Shown here: positions 1-12,526 of the stretch, piece by piece
Numbering within the stretch: the first letter of the stretch is position 1
Layout of the letters: every line of letters starts with the position of its first letter
DNA from: Histoplasma ohiense
Lineage: Eukaryota; Ascomycota; Eurotiomycetes; Onygenales; Ajellomycetaceae
Length of the DNA: 64,000 nucleotides
NCBI GenBank assembly: GCA_017607445.1
Contig: JAEVHH010000003.1
Span: forward strand, 930,001 to 994,000
Direction of reading: 5' to 3'
Translations under genes and position numbers: made by a program
The notes under the pieces: generated by a model
The model's database searches: none
Told to the model about the DNA's origin: nothing
The model's input: the letters and a program-made list of their open reading frames with translations, nothing else

Positions 1-866
1 TGAATAGCATTGATTCTTCACGATGGGACTATGACAATTTAGTCGCGAAGTGGAAACGGGTAGTTATGCATGATAAGAGCATGGGCAGGGCTGGCTCAGG
101 GGCAGCCTCAAGCGTTTTTCCGGATTTGAGTAACTCTCCTCGCAGCAGTAGCGCCAACACCAACGTCGGTCACCATAACAGAGGGTCAAACGGCGAAACC
201 AGCCACTACTCCAAACACCACTATGGCACAAGAGCTCTCTCCCCGCAACGAAATATACCAACCGCTTGCGAAGCTTCCACCAGCCAACGCTTTGCTCCAA
301 CCAGCACACAGCATATTCCCTATCAAACGCGCGACCCAAACAGGACTGACGAGCCATTCCGACCGCCCAAACGACTACGCACAAGTCACAACAATAGCTC
401 GCAGCACCCCACACAACAAATGGATGAAAGGGCAGACACTGGTAACTGCACCATGATCCCACCACTACCACAACCATTCTCGACGGAATTTATCTCTCAA
501 CAGACCCACCCGCCCTCCTCTACATATCCAACAACCCCTTCAACAGAAACAGACACTACATCTCCAGCCCTAAAGTCTATATACAGCCCCATTGGACCGA
601 TCAAGGAGAAATCCTATCATCCTTCTCTTCGTCATAATAGCAAAATTGAGTCCATCGACGCCGCTACTACGAAACCAATATCCCTCATAGGTGGTAGCCC
701 AGAGGAACAGAAACAATTAAGTATTAATCATCACAGCAACAATACAAACCACTCTAGCGAGACACCGGGCAACAATAATTTGAGTAATGATGTAGCGAAT
801 ACTCGCAACGGCCATGGTACTGGGCTGGAGTTGTTCATGGTGGCCCGCCCACAGCAAAATCGGTAG
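1..866 (+). CDS. C-terminal part of an unrecognised protein (5' end outside window)
   Basis: An open frame enters the window at base 3 and runs to a TAG at 864-866, so the ATG at 66 is probably internal. The first residues are Trp/basic-rich (RWDYDNLVAKWKRVV). The remaining roughly 265 residues are low complexity, rich in Ser, Thr, Asn, Pro and His, as in disordered tails of fungal regulators. No domain is recognised and no function is proposed. Codon and base composition are normal for the GC-balanced part of the window. Confidence 0.5.
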   Translation, partial: NSIDSSRWDYDNLVAKWKRVVMHDKSMGRAGSGAASSVFPDLSNSPRSSSANTNVGHHNRGSNGETSHYSKHHYGTRALSPQRNIPTACEASTSQRFAPTSTQHIPYQTRDPNRTDEPFRPPKRLRTSHNNSSQHPTQQMDERADTGNCTMIPPLPQPFSTEFISQQTHPPSSTYPTTPSTETDTTSPALKSIYSPIGPIKEKSYHPSLRHNSKIESIDAATTKPISLIGGSPEEQKQLSINHHSNNTNHSSETPGNNNLSNDVANTRNGHGTGLELFMVARPQQNR

Positions 867-2711
867 TAGCAGCACAGCTAAGCTACCCCGAAAACCCCTT
901 CCTTCAATGTAGCATTATATTTTTAAAGCATATATTTACTGGCTATCATGATAGAAGTTTTTCGCTCCATTATTGTTTTTCCAGCATTCTAGATATTGCT
1001 TTTTTTAATTTTTTTTAATTTTTTCTTTTCTTGTCCTTTTTATTTTTAAGAACAAAACACCAGTGGTGCATTCCATATTTCACCACAGTTTGCTTCTCTT
1101 GTGTTTGATTATTTCACCATCATGGATTTGTTCAAGGAGGACTTGAATCAAGCAAAGCAAAGGAGGAATGCAAGCGAGCATTTATTGATTGTTACATGGT
1201 CATTTATTTTTTGTTATATATGTATTTCATTTTCCTATTACCCACACTGAGTTACATGCAAGTTGCATTCATTTGTGGCTTCATTTTATATCTTGTTTCA
1301 CATATTTTACTTGTATCTTTGCATGGTTTGCTTATTGTTTTTTTTTTTTTTCAAAACCTTCCCATTTCATCATATGTATAATGCCTTCAAACCATTTGAG
1401 TGAATCCTGGATGCAAGAGTTCTTCTTTCCCCATCTGTTCATGGACATGAAGGTGGGCATGGTTTGCAGCGCGAGGAGCAGGCCAAGCAGAGACCCCGGG
1501 GGCTGGGCTCTCTAGAAGCTGCATTTGATTTCATCATGCTCACATCTTCACAATCAATCAACAAGGCTCCAGTTATGTCTGATATTTTATATTCTACTCT
1601 TATTGTTTTTCATCCATGTTCTTTGCACTACTACTACTGCTACTACATGTACTGTACAAATTTTGATATGGAGATTGAAACTGCATTTGCATTCTTCGAC
1701 ATGAGTAAGGAATGAATCTCCAATAATTCGTCAGTGTGATGCATCCAATTCAGTGTTTCTGGTATGATGCTCAAGACATACCTTTGACGACTTGCATTAA
1801 CCTCGGTTTGCCCTGGTCTTCATCGGTAACAGCTAGCGGGTTTCCGCCGCCGCGTGGACATCAAGCAGCTTCGGGGAAACGGTGGACAGGTAATTATTAT
1901 TATATATTCATATATATTATATTACTCATGCACCGTAACATGGATGGATTGTGTTCGTAAATACATTCAATGAGGCAACAAAAATATTTATAGAATACGT
2001 ACAGTACATATACATATCTATGTATCCCAAAATCATTGTAAAAGATATGAATAATAAAACAACAAACCCGAAAACCCCGATTAAGACGCCCAATATAACC
2101 AATGAAACGCCCCAAGAGCTCTAATCCTATTTTCATAAAGTCGTCTTTTTTTTTTTACGATTCATGCATGCTTGCTCGTGAGAAAATCATAAAGTCAAAC
2201 CCAAACCCAAACCCGTCATCATCGTAAGCTGTAAAAATGGCGATAATAAATACGAATTCCCACGTTTCGGGGGGAAGTAGCAATAACTAGTGGGTAAATG
2301 AAGATGAGTATATAATATAAGAAGGGGGTATATCATGTGCATATATCAAATGTCGTGGGCCCGGATTTGCACGGTTTATATATACGGCGACGTAAGGGCG
2401 TTCGTTATTCGGAACTGTGGTCCTGGAGTCGATGAAAGGCGGTCCTTTTGGAGAAGGCGCTTTTTCTGCAGTCGTTCCGTTCAGACCATGGTAGGAAATA
2501 GTAAAAGATTTGAAATTCAACTTTAGAGAAGAAATCTCGCGACGTGGGAAAAGTCTCCTGTATGGCGACTTAAATTCCCATGATATCTTTTTTTTTTTCC
2601 CCAGCTCTTCAAGCCCCCGCTGCCTCCAACCACTTTCATCGAATTTTTAGATTGGTGCATCGGGTGATATATACCGACCGGTATTATATATAGGTCGAAC
2701 GAACCGATTAG
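867..2711. other. Intergenic region, no supported gene
   Basis: Moderately AT-rich sequence with poly-T runs (around 1003-1025, 1339-1351, 2147-2157) and a short CCCAAA triplicate near 2198-2215. Small open frames occur, but none shows a family signature or a convincing splice pattern. It probably holds the 3' UTR of the left gene and promoter or UTR sequence of neighbours. Confidence 0.4.
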
Positions 2712-2858
2712 TCACTCTCCATCCTCTTCATCGACTGCTCTCTGACGGCCGAAAAAGGCGAGGCTGTTTTTAATGGCGTAGATCACGAAGCAGATTATTC
2801 CGACGAGTAGGAAGAAAAGGATGAGGATAATAGCGATGGTAATGTTTCGCTTAACCAT
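2712..2858 (-). CDS. Small single-pass membrane protein (48 aa), hypothetical
   Basis: ATG at 2858 on the minus strand, stop at 2712. The predicted 48-residue protein starts with a short basic N-terminus (MVKRN), continues with about 22 hydrophobic residues (Ile/Leu/Phe/Val, positions 6-28) and ends in an acidic tail (AVDEEDGE). This is the topology of a small tail- or signal-anchored protein. A poly-A/purine tract lies directly upstream of the ATG. I do not recognise the family. The frame is longer on paper if non-ATG upstream codons are allowed, but that part is low complexity. It could be spurious. Confidence 0.4.
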   Translation of the reverse strand: MVKRNITIAIILILFFLLVGIICFVIYAIKNSLAFFGRQRAVDEEDGE

Positions 2859-4166
2859 TTTCTTTTTTTTTTTTCGTTGTTTTGTCTTTTGCTTCTTCGT
2901 ATCGATGTGTGGTGGCGTAACAATGCAGAGAGCAAGTCCGGTGGGCTGTGCGGGTCGGGGAGCCCCTTCGTTCCTCTTTCGATGTCTACGGAGCAGGCAA
3001 CTTGGTGGTTGGCTTTCGAGATCCAAAAGGTGCTTGATACAGGATTACAGCCCTGAGGTTCTTGGAAGGAGAAAGCTGCCAAATTTGGAATTGAGATTTG
3101 GATATATGTTATCGTCTCCCGTTTTTATACAGATGCAAATCCCTTTCTGTGAAAAGGACATGTCAGCTAACATACTCCTCTTCCATCTTCAGGTTGTGGT
3201 TGTGCCATCATTGGACATGTAATACACGTTTGGCGTAGGAGGCATGTTCATCGTGTACACCTTAAGCAGCAAACCGATCGGATTCAAGTGACGGCGGAGG
3301 AAAAAACAAAGAGTAAAATGACTAAAAGCTTGACTTACTTCAGGGCAAACTGTTCGTAATCTATGAGTAAAAATGGAAGAAATAAATGCAGAGAATAATC
3401 ATGTATCGAGTTTAAAGGAGAAGTTTATAGTACTTGAAGAGAGAACGCAAGGAGCCGCTTGCCAAAACACTATGCAAGGGGGAAAGCGAAAAGAAGAAGA
3501 TAAGAAAGCAAAAATAAGAGAAGGGAAAAAAAAAAAAAACCCCTTCCAGCATAATATATCACCAACCTGCCTCATTCCCCAGCCCTGCCTTTAATTCATT
3601 GACTGCTGCCAGATCAACAATCATATAGAAGTAATCCGTACGGAGGCGTGGAAAGTCGTCCCTTGTGCGGGCTAGAAATTTATATGGTAAGCATGATACA
3701 AGAATCATAAACTTTGGCTGTCAAGTCAGGCACCAAGGCCCTATATAACTTCGACAGCGAGGACTGTATTTGCCTGAGGCGCGGTATTGGGATTTCCAAA
3801 TACATTTCTAGCGTGTGCAAGCACCGAACTAGTATTCCCCACGCCACTACAAAGAGGAAATAGAAGTGGCTGGTCGAATAACATTGAAGATGGCCCAGCG
3901 AGAAATTTCCCAGCCACAAGGAACTGTCACTAGTGTGTTTTGTCGTTTGATGAATACAGTGCAAGATACAGAAGCAGATAGCGAGACCGGCAGTCGTACT
4001 TCACTACATCCAAGACAAACAGTGAAGACAAACATGATCAGATTGTGATGTGATGCAACTCTTCATAGGGTTCCTAGCACTCACCTGGACAATCTCTCTT
4101 TATATTATAGAAAAACCAACTTTTCCGTGCAAAAAACACTGTAATATGACCTCACGTGACCTCACA
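2859..4166. other. Intergenic region, no supported gene
   Basis: Sequence of normal composition between the small membrane-protein frame and the SINE. It includes a purine-rich stretch (about 3480-3540) and a few frames below 135 codons without recognisable motifs. Nothing further could be supported. Confidence 0.35.
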
Positions 4167-4175
4167 TGCACCCCA

Positions 4176-4178
<3 letters not shown>

Positions 4179-4214
<36 letters not shown>

Positions 4215-4586
4215 TTCCGTTATACTCGTATGCAAGCAGCGCTTATGACGAGTCCTTGTGTGATGTTAAATACAGGCAAGAGTTGGTTATACCGGAGGAA
4301 TGCTTAGTGTTGAACAGCGCCAAGAATAACAAGAACATAGGAAAATTAATGAAAGACAGAATTGGTACATGCAATACAGGTTTCCAGCCCAGAAACAATA
4401 AGCTAAATCAGGTAGTAGGTCCGCCCGAAGGTATCTACTTGGCAAGTTCACATCCCATTATTTTAGGAGCTGAGAAGTTGGCTCTGGATGTAATGTTGTC
4501 CCCTGTGGGTTTCGAACCCACGCACCCTGGGTCCCCACGCCAAGGCGCTACCTGGTGGCCGCATTACCCATTCGGCCACCGGGGCG
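4179..4586 (-). mobile_element. tRNA-headed SINE with LINE-derived tail, 12-bp target duplication
   Basis: On the minus strand the element starts at about 4586 with a tRNA-like head, continues through a unique body of about 300 nt and ends in an (AAT)n run (4179-4213 on the plus strand reads ATT repeats). It is flanked by perfect direct repeats TGCACCCCATCA at 4167-4178 and 4587-4598, the signature of target-primed reverse transcription. The last part of the body matches the 3' end of the LINE-tailed element at 50445-50792: both share the string TTCTGGGCTGGAA, then TGCATGT, and then a similar 40-nt end leading into GAAGAATAATAAT. This SINE was therefore probably mobilised by that LINE family. 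Confidence 0.8.
4500..4586 (-). promoter_or_regulatory. tRNA-like SINE head with RNA polymerase III A and B boxes
   Basis: On the minus strand TGGCCGAATGGG (4567-4578) fits the A box and GGTTCGAAACC (4508-4518) fits the B box consensus exactly. The T-arm folds as GTGGG / CCCAC around a seven-base loop. The acceptor ends (GCCCCGG and AGGGGAC) pair poorly, so I call it a tRNA-derived promoter and not a functional tRNA gene. The D-arm resembles type II (Ser/Leu-like) tRNAs; the parent tRNA is uncertain. Confidence 0.7.
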
Positions 4587-4598
4587 TGCACCCCATCA

Positions 4599-5001
4599 AA
4601 TCTACAAAGAGATTGAAATGGTCAGCTCAACAGCTGGCTCTGTGATCTGTACAGCTCTGATATTAATCTTCATTCTTTTCTTTATGAATGTTCTCTACTG
4701 TATTTATGTTCTTTATATTCATTACAATCTATACATTCATTGATATACTTCTTTCATGCACTGCTGCACAACCTGTGGGAATTCTTATTCTCTCAGTATA
4801 TTTGAACAGTCTCAATTCAATGTATTATTCTGTACATACTCTATATGCTGTCAAGCCCAGCATCACACATGCCAGCCATGTTCAGTTCAAATCTTTCATC
4901 TATCATTGGAGAATGTAGCTGCTTCTGTGCTCAATTCACAGTGAGTTGAGTTGTCACACTGTAATATATATCATGAAAATCATTCATCTCATCTGTTTCA
5001 T
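4599..5001 (+). pseudogene. Helitron 5' segment with Cys/His-rich start
   Basis: AT-rich, CpG-poor sequence between the SINE target duplication and element A1. A plus-strand frame at 4756-4944 begins with closely spaced cysteines (HCCTTCG, then further Cys and His pairs), compatible with the zinc-finger-like start seen on some fungal Helitron proteins. It continues after A1 at 19283. The last five bases (TTCAT) are the left target duplication of A1. Confidence 0.4.
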
Positions 5002-5272
5002 TGTAAGAGATGGTTGTAGGTATAATTATGAGAGTAGTGTGAAGTATACATGTAGAATGTTAAGAAGATAGCAATCTCTATTATTCAAAGCTAATCACTG
5101 ATCTTCTAATATCTACAGATATCAGTGAGTATTATATAGACAACTATCATATACTACAGCTGTCTATAATACTGTGTGTTATATTTCTCTTCATTAATTC
5201 TGACATATTCTGTGTTCTTCTATCATCATATAGCTATTTTCTAATATAGATATCTCTGTTGCATCTATTACA
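5002..5272 (-). repeat. LTR, 3' copy of A1
   Basis: A 271-bp LTR beginning TGTAAGAG and ending TATTACA in plus orientation. All three CpG sites that the 5' LTR of the same element keeps near its outer end are lost here. Confidence 0.93.
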
Positions 5273-5815
5273 ATTATCTCTCTTCTTCAAAGATCTGATC
5301 TTCAGAGCTTCTTACTGCAACATACAAAGTTTGTAACATATACTGTATGATTAATATTGTATAGAGTTCACAGAATTGAGCTGAATTAATTGTTGAGATT
5401 AATTCTGAAATATTGCTGTTTCAGAAGAACATTTTTTCATCTTCAGTGTCATTGCAATTCAATCATAATTTAGACATAACTTCTGAATTCCTTTTCTTTG
5501 ACTTCTATATCAAAAATCACACTCCATCAAAAATCATCACCATCATCATCATCAATGATTTTTTATTTAAAAAGAATACATCAATTTATCAAATAAAGTA
5601 CACTGTATTCTTCTATATGATTTTTATTGTGAAATTCAAAGTTTTGATTGTATGATTGTGTTTTCTATTTTGAATTGAATTTTGTGTTGTTGCAATTTTT
5701 TTGATCAATATTGCAATATTGATTTCAATCTTCAACATCTGTTTTTCTTTCTTGTTGCTTTTGCTTTTTCTTCTTCTTTGAATAAGGTCTTGATACTAAT
5801 TAAAGTTATGATAGA

Positions 5816-6957
5816 ATGTCAGAATCAGCTGTTTCCATTGCTGATTTGAAGTCTATGAAGAGTGATATACTGTCTGTCATTGAGAGCATTTGCTTGAGTT
5901 GTCTGAAGAGATTGCAGAATCTCTCAGTATACTCTTGCTTTATGAATGATGAATGAATATACTGTCATATCTGTCATATATCAAATAGAAGTTGTGCTGC
6001 TGTAAGTTTTCTTAAACTGAAGTTGTTATGAATGCTAACAGATTATAGATGTCTGAGTGCTTTCACAAAATCAGTCAATCTTTGATCAATGAATTTCACA
6101 AGATGCTGCTCTCTGATGAAGTTTCAGATGAGAGATTTATCATGTATCAAACTGTTGTTGCAAGATTTGTACTTGATGTGCAGATCTATAAGAATGCAGA
6201 TGAGATTCTAGAATTCTATATGAACTTTAATAATCTATTATCACAGCAGAGTGTGATATTTGATCATAGCAGTATTTCAGAAAGCACATTTTCATATTCT
6301 GCTATTATATCAGTGTCATTCTCACTGAGTCAAGATCTTGATATATTATTTGAATTGATTGATAATGTAGATGAAGATGAGAAAGCAGACAGTTCTATTG
6401 AAGTGTTAGAAAGAAACACAGCAGTATATTGCTGTCATTGTATTTGATATTTGACAATGTCTCTCTGCCATCATTGTGAGTCTGCTGAGAATTGATGTAA
6501 AAAATACAAGCACTGTTTGATGACAAAGCACATCTGCATTCTGATAAGTTATTATTCAAAACAAATGTTTTTACAGTATATAATATTAACTTTCTATTAG
6601 ATGTCAGTGAATGCTGTTGAATTGACTCAGATGATTATCAATGCTGCTGAGAATTTAATTGTTGCTGATGTGAATACTTTGAATATTAATGTTTTGCAGA
6701 GTGCTGTGACTGTGATGGTTAGATTCTTTGCTGTGAAGATTCAGAAGATTCAATGAGATGATTCTTCTGAAACTTCAGCTGAAACAGTGATTGATAAGAT
6801 TCTGATGATTACATTGTCAGTCACAGCTCTCAAGTCATTGTTGAAACATCATACTTTGTCAGTTGAGAAAATTCAGAATAATAAATAGATTTGTCTTGAT
6901 AACAATTTCTTGAATGACACTGATCAAGCTGAGGCAGATCTGTTTTTTAATCTCTGA
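5816..6957 (+). pseudogene. Antisense spliced gene of A1 (Cys-rich protein), degenerate
   Basis: Three exons on the strand opposite to gag-pol: 5816-6001, 6049-6543 and 6601-6957. Intron 1 (47 nt) starts GTAAGT and has GCTAAC before TATAG. Intron 2 (57 nt) ends TATTAACTTTCTATTAG, but its donor has become ATAAGT by a G-to-A change. Exon lengths are identical to those in the other four copies. In-frame stops include TGA at the end of the Cys-poor middle part. See the copy in A4 for the protein description. Confidence 0.7.
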
Positions 6958-7014
6958 GTGAAATAAATATATTCAGCAGTCATTGTCATCTTCTTTGTTT
7001 TTGTTTACTGACTG

Positions 7015-10000
7015 ATTTCTGATAGATTTTATTAAACTGTTTCAAGTACTTCTGACTGTTCATTAAATTTTCCTCAGATTTCCAAGAATTGTCTGTGTCT
7101 GTACAATCTTTTCATTTGATAAGATACTGTGTTTGATCATAGTATTGATATTTGTCTAATATAGCTTCAACTTCTCATTTCTCTTGCACATCTATAATTA
7201 TCAATTCTGCTTGCAGAATTTGTTCATTGCATGTGTGATATGATTTGAGAAGAGAAACATGGAATATGAGATGAATTTCTTTATATTGCAGCATAAGTTT
7301 CAGTTTGTATGTCTGTGTACTGCAGATATCAATTATTTGAAAGAGACTCAAAAATTGATGATCTAGTTTGAGTGAGAGTCACAAGATGAATATGTTTTTT
7401 GCATGCAGCATTACTCAGTTCTCTATTTTAAAGTTTTTTGATATATAATGCTGATTATAATACTTTTTCTCAGCTGCTTTGACAGCTTTCAGACATTTTT
7501 GAATCTTGTTCTCTGCTTGCTTCATCTGTTCTACTTGTTTTATCACTGATTTTGATGCATCTGTGCTTGAAGGTTTCATATCTATGCAAAGTTCAGTTGG
7601 TTGGCTGATCATTGTTTCAGATGATATCATTTTTATCAATGTATGGAAGGTGTTGTTATATGCTCATTGCATCAGAGGAATTCATTCTATTCAATTATCT
7701 TGCTGATAGCTGCAATATATGTGAAGATAATGTTCAATCATCTGATTCAATCATTCTGTCTGACTGTCAGTTTGTGGGTGGAATGCTGTTGATAATTTTC
7801 ATTGAATATGAAGCAGATAACATAATGTTGATCAAAACTTGCTATTTATTAATGAATCTCAATTGCTAATAATGTTTGCAGATAGATCAAAGTTTTTTGT
7901 AATTTTTCATACAATGATATCTGTGAGTTCTTCTGTATCTAACTTTGAAGATGTGGGCACAATTATGACTCATTTGATGAATAAATCAACAAATATGACA
8001 ATAGCATTATAGATTTGACTTCTCTTTTTATTATCTGACAGATCTTCAATAAAGTCCATGCTAATTGTATGCCATTTCTTATCTGATACTGAATGTGGTT
8101 GTAGCAACCCATACAGCTTGTGCTGTGATATCTTGACACATTGACAAACATCACAAGTTCTCACATATTCTGCAATCTCATCACTCATATCATATCACAA
8201 GTATTTGTATTTGATTGCTTTGATGATTTTATCACATTCAAAATGATCATCTTGAGAATCATTGTGATTCATTTTCATTATTTCATGTCTTACAGCTTTG
8301 TCTTGTAGTATGTAGATTTTATCATCTTTTCTGAGCAGATCATCTTTATCTACTACTCAGATTGAATAATTATCTATACTAATATCATTCATCTCTAGTC
8401 TTCTGTGAAGTTCAGATGTGCTGGTGTTTCTATTCTGAATCTGCAGTAAGAGTCTGATGATAGATTCAGCTATCTCTTCACAATAGATTGTCTCAGACTC
8501 AAATATCTTGATAGCTAGAATCTGTGATATCAGAGTCTCTAGATTTAACTCTGTAACATCTGCAATCTCATTCTCATCCACAGATGTGTTCTTTATTCTG
8601 CAGAGATTGTTGTCATCAATGACTACAGATCTCTTCATTCAACAATTTTCATTAGTTTGCAGATTTTTTCACATCATCTTAACACATTGATCTAACTTTG
8701 TATTTTCTTTTGTCTTTAGTGACTTAAAGATCCTCTTACACAGCTTCTCTTGCAGAGTAGAGAGCTCTGTTAAGAGAGCTGTATGTTTTACAAAATCTGA
8801 ACAACAACTTGATACATCTGCAGAATTATTTTTCTCAGAATGATACTCTATTTCAAAATTAAACACTGAGAGCATTTTCATCCAGTGAATCTGATATTCA
8901 TTTAACTGCTTTGTTGTCATGAAATGCTGAAGATTGATATAATCAGATAAAACAGTTATTGAGTGTCTGCTATCATATAAGTAGTGATGTCATTGTCTGA
9001 AAGCTTCTACAATTGACAATATTTCTAGATTATATGTTTGATAATATCTTTCTGTTTCTGTGAGCTTTCTAGATCAAAATGTGATTGGATGTCAGTGATC
9101 ATCATTCATTAATTGTGATATTACTGTGGTGATTGCAACATCAGATTCATCTGTTTCTATACAGAGCTTTCACTGCAGATCAAAGTGAATCAACAACAGT
9201 GCTTTTATAAAGCATTCTTTTAACTGCAAAATTGCATGCTTGCAGTTTTCATCTAACTGAACAGATGCATTATTCTTCCCTCTTTTCATTTTGTAACCTT
9301 TTAACAATTCAGTCAGAGATGCTGTTATTATTGAGAACTTGTATATGAATTGATGATAGAAATTGACAAATTCTAGAAATATTTGCAATTCATTTATAGT
9401 TTGCAGTTCTGATCAATTTAGAATCATGTTGACACAGCATTTCTCAACAGTAATGCTCTGTGTGATAATCACAAAACTCAAAAATCCAATTTCTGTTGCA
9501 TGGAATGTACACTTACTAAGTTTGACATATAGTTTCCATCATCTTAACTGTTCCAGCACATTCTTAACATGAACGACATGTTCATCAAGCATGTTTGAAT
9601 AGATTACAATATCATTGAGATAAGCCATACAATATATGTCTAAAAGGTTGCTGAGGGCTTTGTTGATATAAGATTGAAAGATTGCAGAGACATTGATTAG
9701 TTCAAAAGATAAGACTAGATATTCAAAGTGTTCATATTGTGTTTGAAATGCTGTTTTTCATTCATTCTCTACTTGTATGCAGATTCTATAATATGCATCT
9801 CTAAGATTCAGCTGTGTATATATTTTGACATCTGCTAATCTATCAAGTATTTCACTTATCAAGAGCAGTGGATATCAATTCTTGACTGTTATTTCATTCA
9901 ATTCTTGATAATTCACACAAAAATGCAGGGTTTCATTTTTCTTGAGTGTGAATAATACTGGCATATCTGCTGAGCTCTTGAACAGACATATTCAATTCTT

Positions 10001-11700
10001 CTCTAACACTTTTTCAATATATTCTCAGAGGACAGAGAGTTCTTGAGATGATAAGTTATATATTGATTGATATGAAGATTTCTTGTCAGATTTGAGATCT
10101 ATAATATGATTGTGAGATGTATGTTCTGTGTCAGATATGTCTTCTTGAAATACATCAAGATAATCTTTATAATCATCTGAGATATTTGACTCAGTTGCTG
10201 CACTCACAGCTTGTAATGATAAAGCAGTGAATATAATATTGTCATCATCAATTAGTATTGTGAATTCTTTAGCAGTATTTAGATGCATGTGGTTAATATT
10301 TGATGCTTTTCTATAGGTTCAGCATCTTCACACTCAGTCAATATCAGAGTTCACAGCTTCCAACCACAGCATGCTCAAAATTATATCATATTCACTAATA
10401 TCAGCTTCTTCAAAATGGTGGAATTCTTCTTGAAGAATATGTTCATCATCAATAATCTTCATTGCAGCTCTTTGTTGTTCATATGATTTAATTTTATAAT
10501 TATCAACTGCTTCCACTACTTTTGATTTATCTTCTGTCTTTGAGAAATATTTTGATGCTCAGATGTGGGACACAAAGTTCACATCTGTGCTAGAATCCAC
10601 TAGCATCCACATCATTGATCATCCCACTTCTGTCAGTATTCATATATTCATCATCAATAATTGTTTATCTTGCAGTCTAGTTGTTTGTATTTCCAATGCA
10701 GCAGCTGCTTCTACAATTGAGATTGCTGATTTTTTGCTTATTGAATTTGATTGTGCTTTTCAGAGTGTAATATTCAACAATCATTTGCAATATGACTCTT
10801 CTTATGACAGTGAGAACACTTCTTCATTCAGTTATATTTATCTTTCTTGATTTGTTCAGTTGAATCTGTTTGTTTCTCTTGTTTTCTCTTGTTCTGACAG
10901 TTGCTAGATTTATCAGAACAATGCTGATTCTCTATGAATATCACAGATCTTTCTTTGCAAATAGCATATTATCACTCTGATATATTTTTCTTGAGAGTCT
11001 GTAGAGTTCAAAGCAACTCTTCATAGTTCTGAGACTCTTGATTTCAATAGTTGAGTTCAGTGTGTAATATCTTCAATGTTTTACTATGCAAGTTATTCAT
11101 TCTTTGTTCTTCACTATATGAGGGTAAGTAGTATTCTCAGTCTTTGAGATATTTAGAGAAATCATATATCAATTGTTATTCTTATTACTTTGCATCTTGA
11201 AATTTTTGACTCATCAATCAGCACTGATTCTGTGGATCATTAATTTGCATTTCTAGATGTGATAATATATTGTCAAAAGTCAACAGTGTTGCTTCTTCAC
11301 ATCTCTTATACAATGATACAAAATTCAATCATTTCTGTTTAATATGAGTGTCAAAATAGAGTTTAGTATCATTTATCTTGTGTTCTTTCTTTCAATAATA
11401 TCAGCAGTGATGTGTAAAGAGAGTCAACATGCAATTTTTATAGTTCTTGAATTCTAACATATTTTTTCCTCAATAATAGTCCTTAATCTCCAATCTTGAT
11501 GGTGTTTCATTATCATCATTCATATCATTCACAGATTGATTTTACAGTGATTCTGTGATGATATTCTAAGTTAATTGAGACTTGATAAGAGTATCTTCAT
11601 AAATCTGTGCTTTCAACTCATTGAGCTGCTGTTGTGCATGCAGAATAGCTAATTGCTGCTCTTATTCATGAATTTAATCATTCAACTGTTGCAAATGTGC
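7015..11700 (-). pseudogene. gag-pol of A1, degenerate
   Basis: Minus-strand remnants in order from high to low coordinates: gag to about 10860, zinc knuckle region about 10790-10830, protease about 10330-10570, reverse transcriptase about 9600-9970, RNase H about 8870-9190, integrase about 7415-8280 (zinc-binding Cys pair TCDVCQCVK and MDFIEDL around the first catalytic Asp), chromodomain about 7020-7190. Many stops and Gly/Trp losses are explained by C-to-T and G-to-A changes. The first part of gag lies beyond A2, at 18843-19011. Confidence 0.8.
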
Positions 11701-11705
11701 ATTGT

Positions 11706-11976
11706 TGTAAGAGATGGTTGTAGATATAATTATGGGAGTAGTGTGAAGTACGCATATAGGATGTTAAGAAGGTAGCAATCTCTATTATTCAAAGCTAATC
11801 ACTGATCTTCTAATATCTATGGATATCAGTGAGCATTATATAGGCGACCTCCATGTGCTACGGCTGCCTATGGTGCTGTGTGCTATGCCTCTCCTCATTA
11901 ATTCTGGCGTGTTCTGTGTTCTTCTATTGCCACATAGCTATTTTCTAATATAGATATCTCTGTTGTGTCTATTACA
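11706..11976 (-). repeat. LTR, 3' copy of A2
   Basis: A 271-bp LTR, same ends as the others. It retains a CpG about 48 bp from its outer end (AGTACGCAT), which is lost in the interior-facing copy of the 5' LTR, and loses the three CpGs at its inner end. Confidence 0.93.
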
Positions 11977-12526
11977 ATTATCTCCCTTCTTCAAAGGCCT
12001 GATTTCCAGAGCTTCTTACTGCAATGTGAGAAGTTCATAACATGTGCTGCATGGTTAATATTGTATAGAGTTTGCAGAATTGAGTTGAATTAATTGTTGA
12101 GATTAATTCTGAAGTGTTGCTGTTTCAGAAGAATGTTTTTCCATCTCTGATGTCAATGCAGTTCAATCACAATTTAGGCACAACTTCTGAACCTCTTTTC
12201 TTTGACTTTTACATCAAAAATCACACTCCACTGAAAATCATCACCAACATCACCACTAACAATTTTTTATTAAAAAAAAATACATCAATTTATCAAATAA
12301 AGTACACTGTATCTTTCTATGTGATTTTTATTGCAAAATTCGAAGTTTTGATTGTGTGGTTGTGTTTTCCATTTTGAGTTGAGTTTTGTGTTGTTGCAAT
12401 CTCTTTGATCAACATTGCAATATTGATTTCAATCTTCAATATCTGTTTTTCTTTCTTATTGCTTTTGCTTTTTGCTTCTTCTTCTTCTTTGAACAAGGTC
12501 TTGGTACTGATTAAAGTTATGATAGA

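Noticed and set aside
66..480. Minus-strand frame opposite the left partial gene
   Set aside because: No motif; the plus-strand frame is longer and open to the window edge.
2198..2215. CCCAAA repeats resembling a telomere-like motif
   Set aside because: Only about three units in ordinary intergenic sequence, and not the TTAGGG-type repeat expected for this group of fungi.
4179..4213. (ATT)n as an independent microsatellite
   Set aside because: It is the 3' tail of the SINE, bordered by the target duplication.
4490..4645. A plus-strand frame containing SPVGFEPTHPG across the SINE head
   Set aside because: This peptide is the familiar translation of the antisense of a tRNA T-arm; the sequence is explained by the tRNA-like head on the minus strand.
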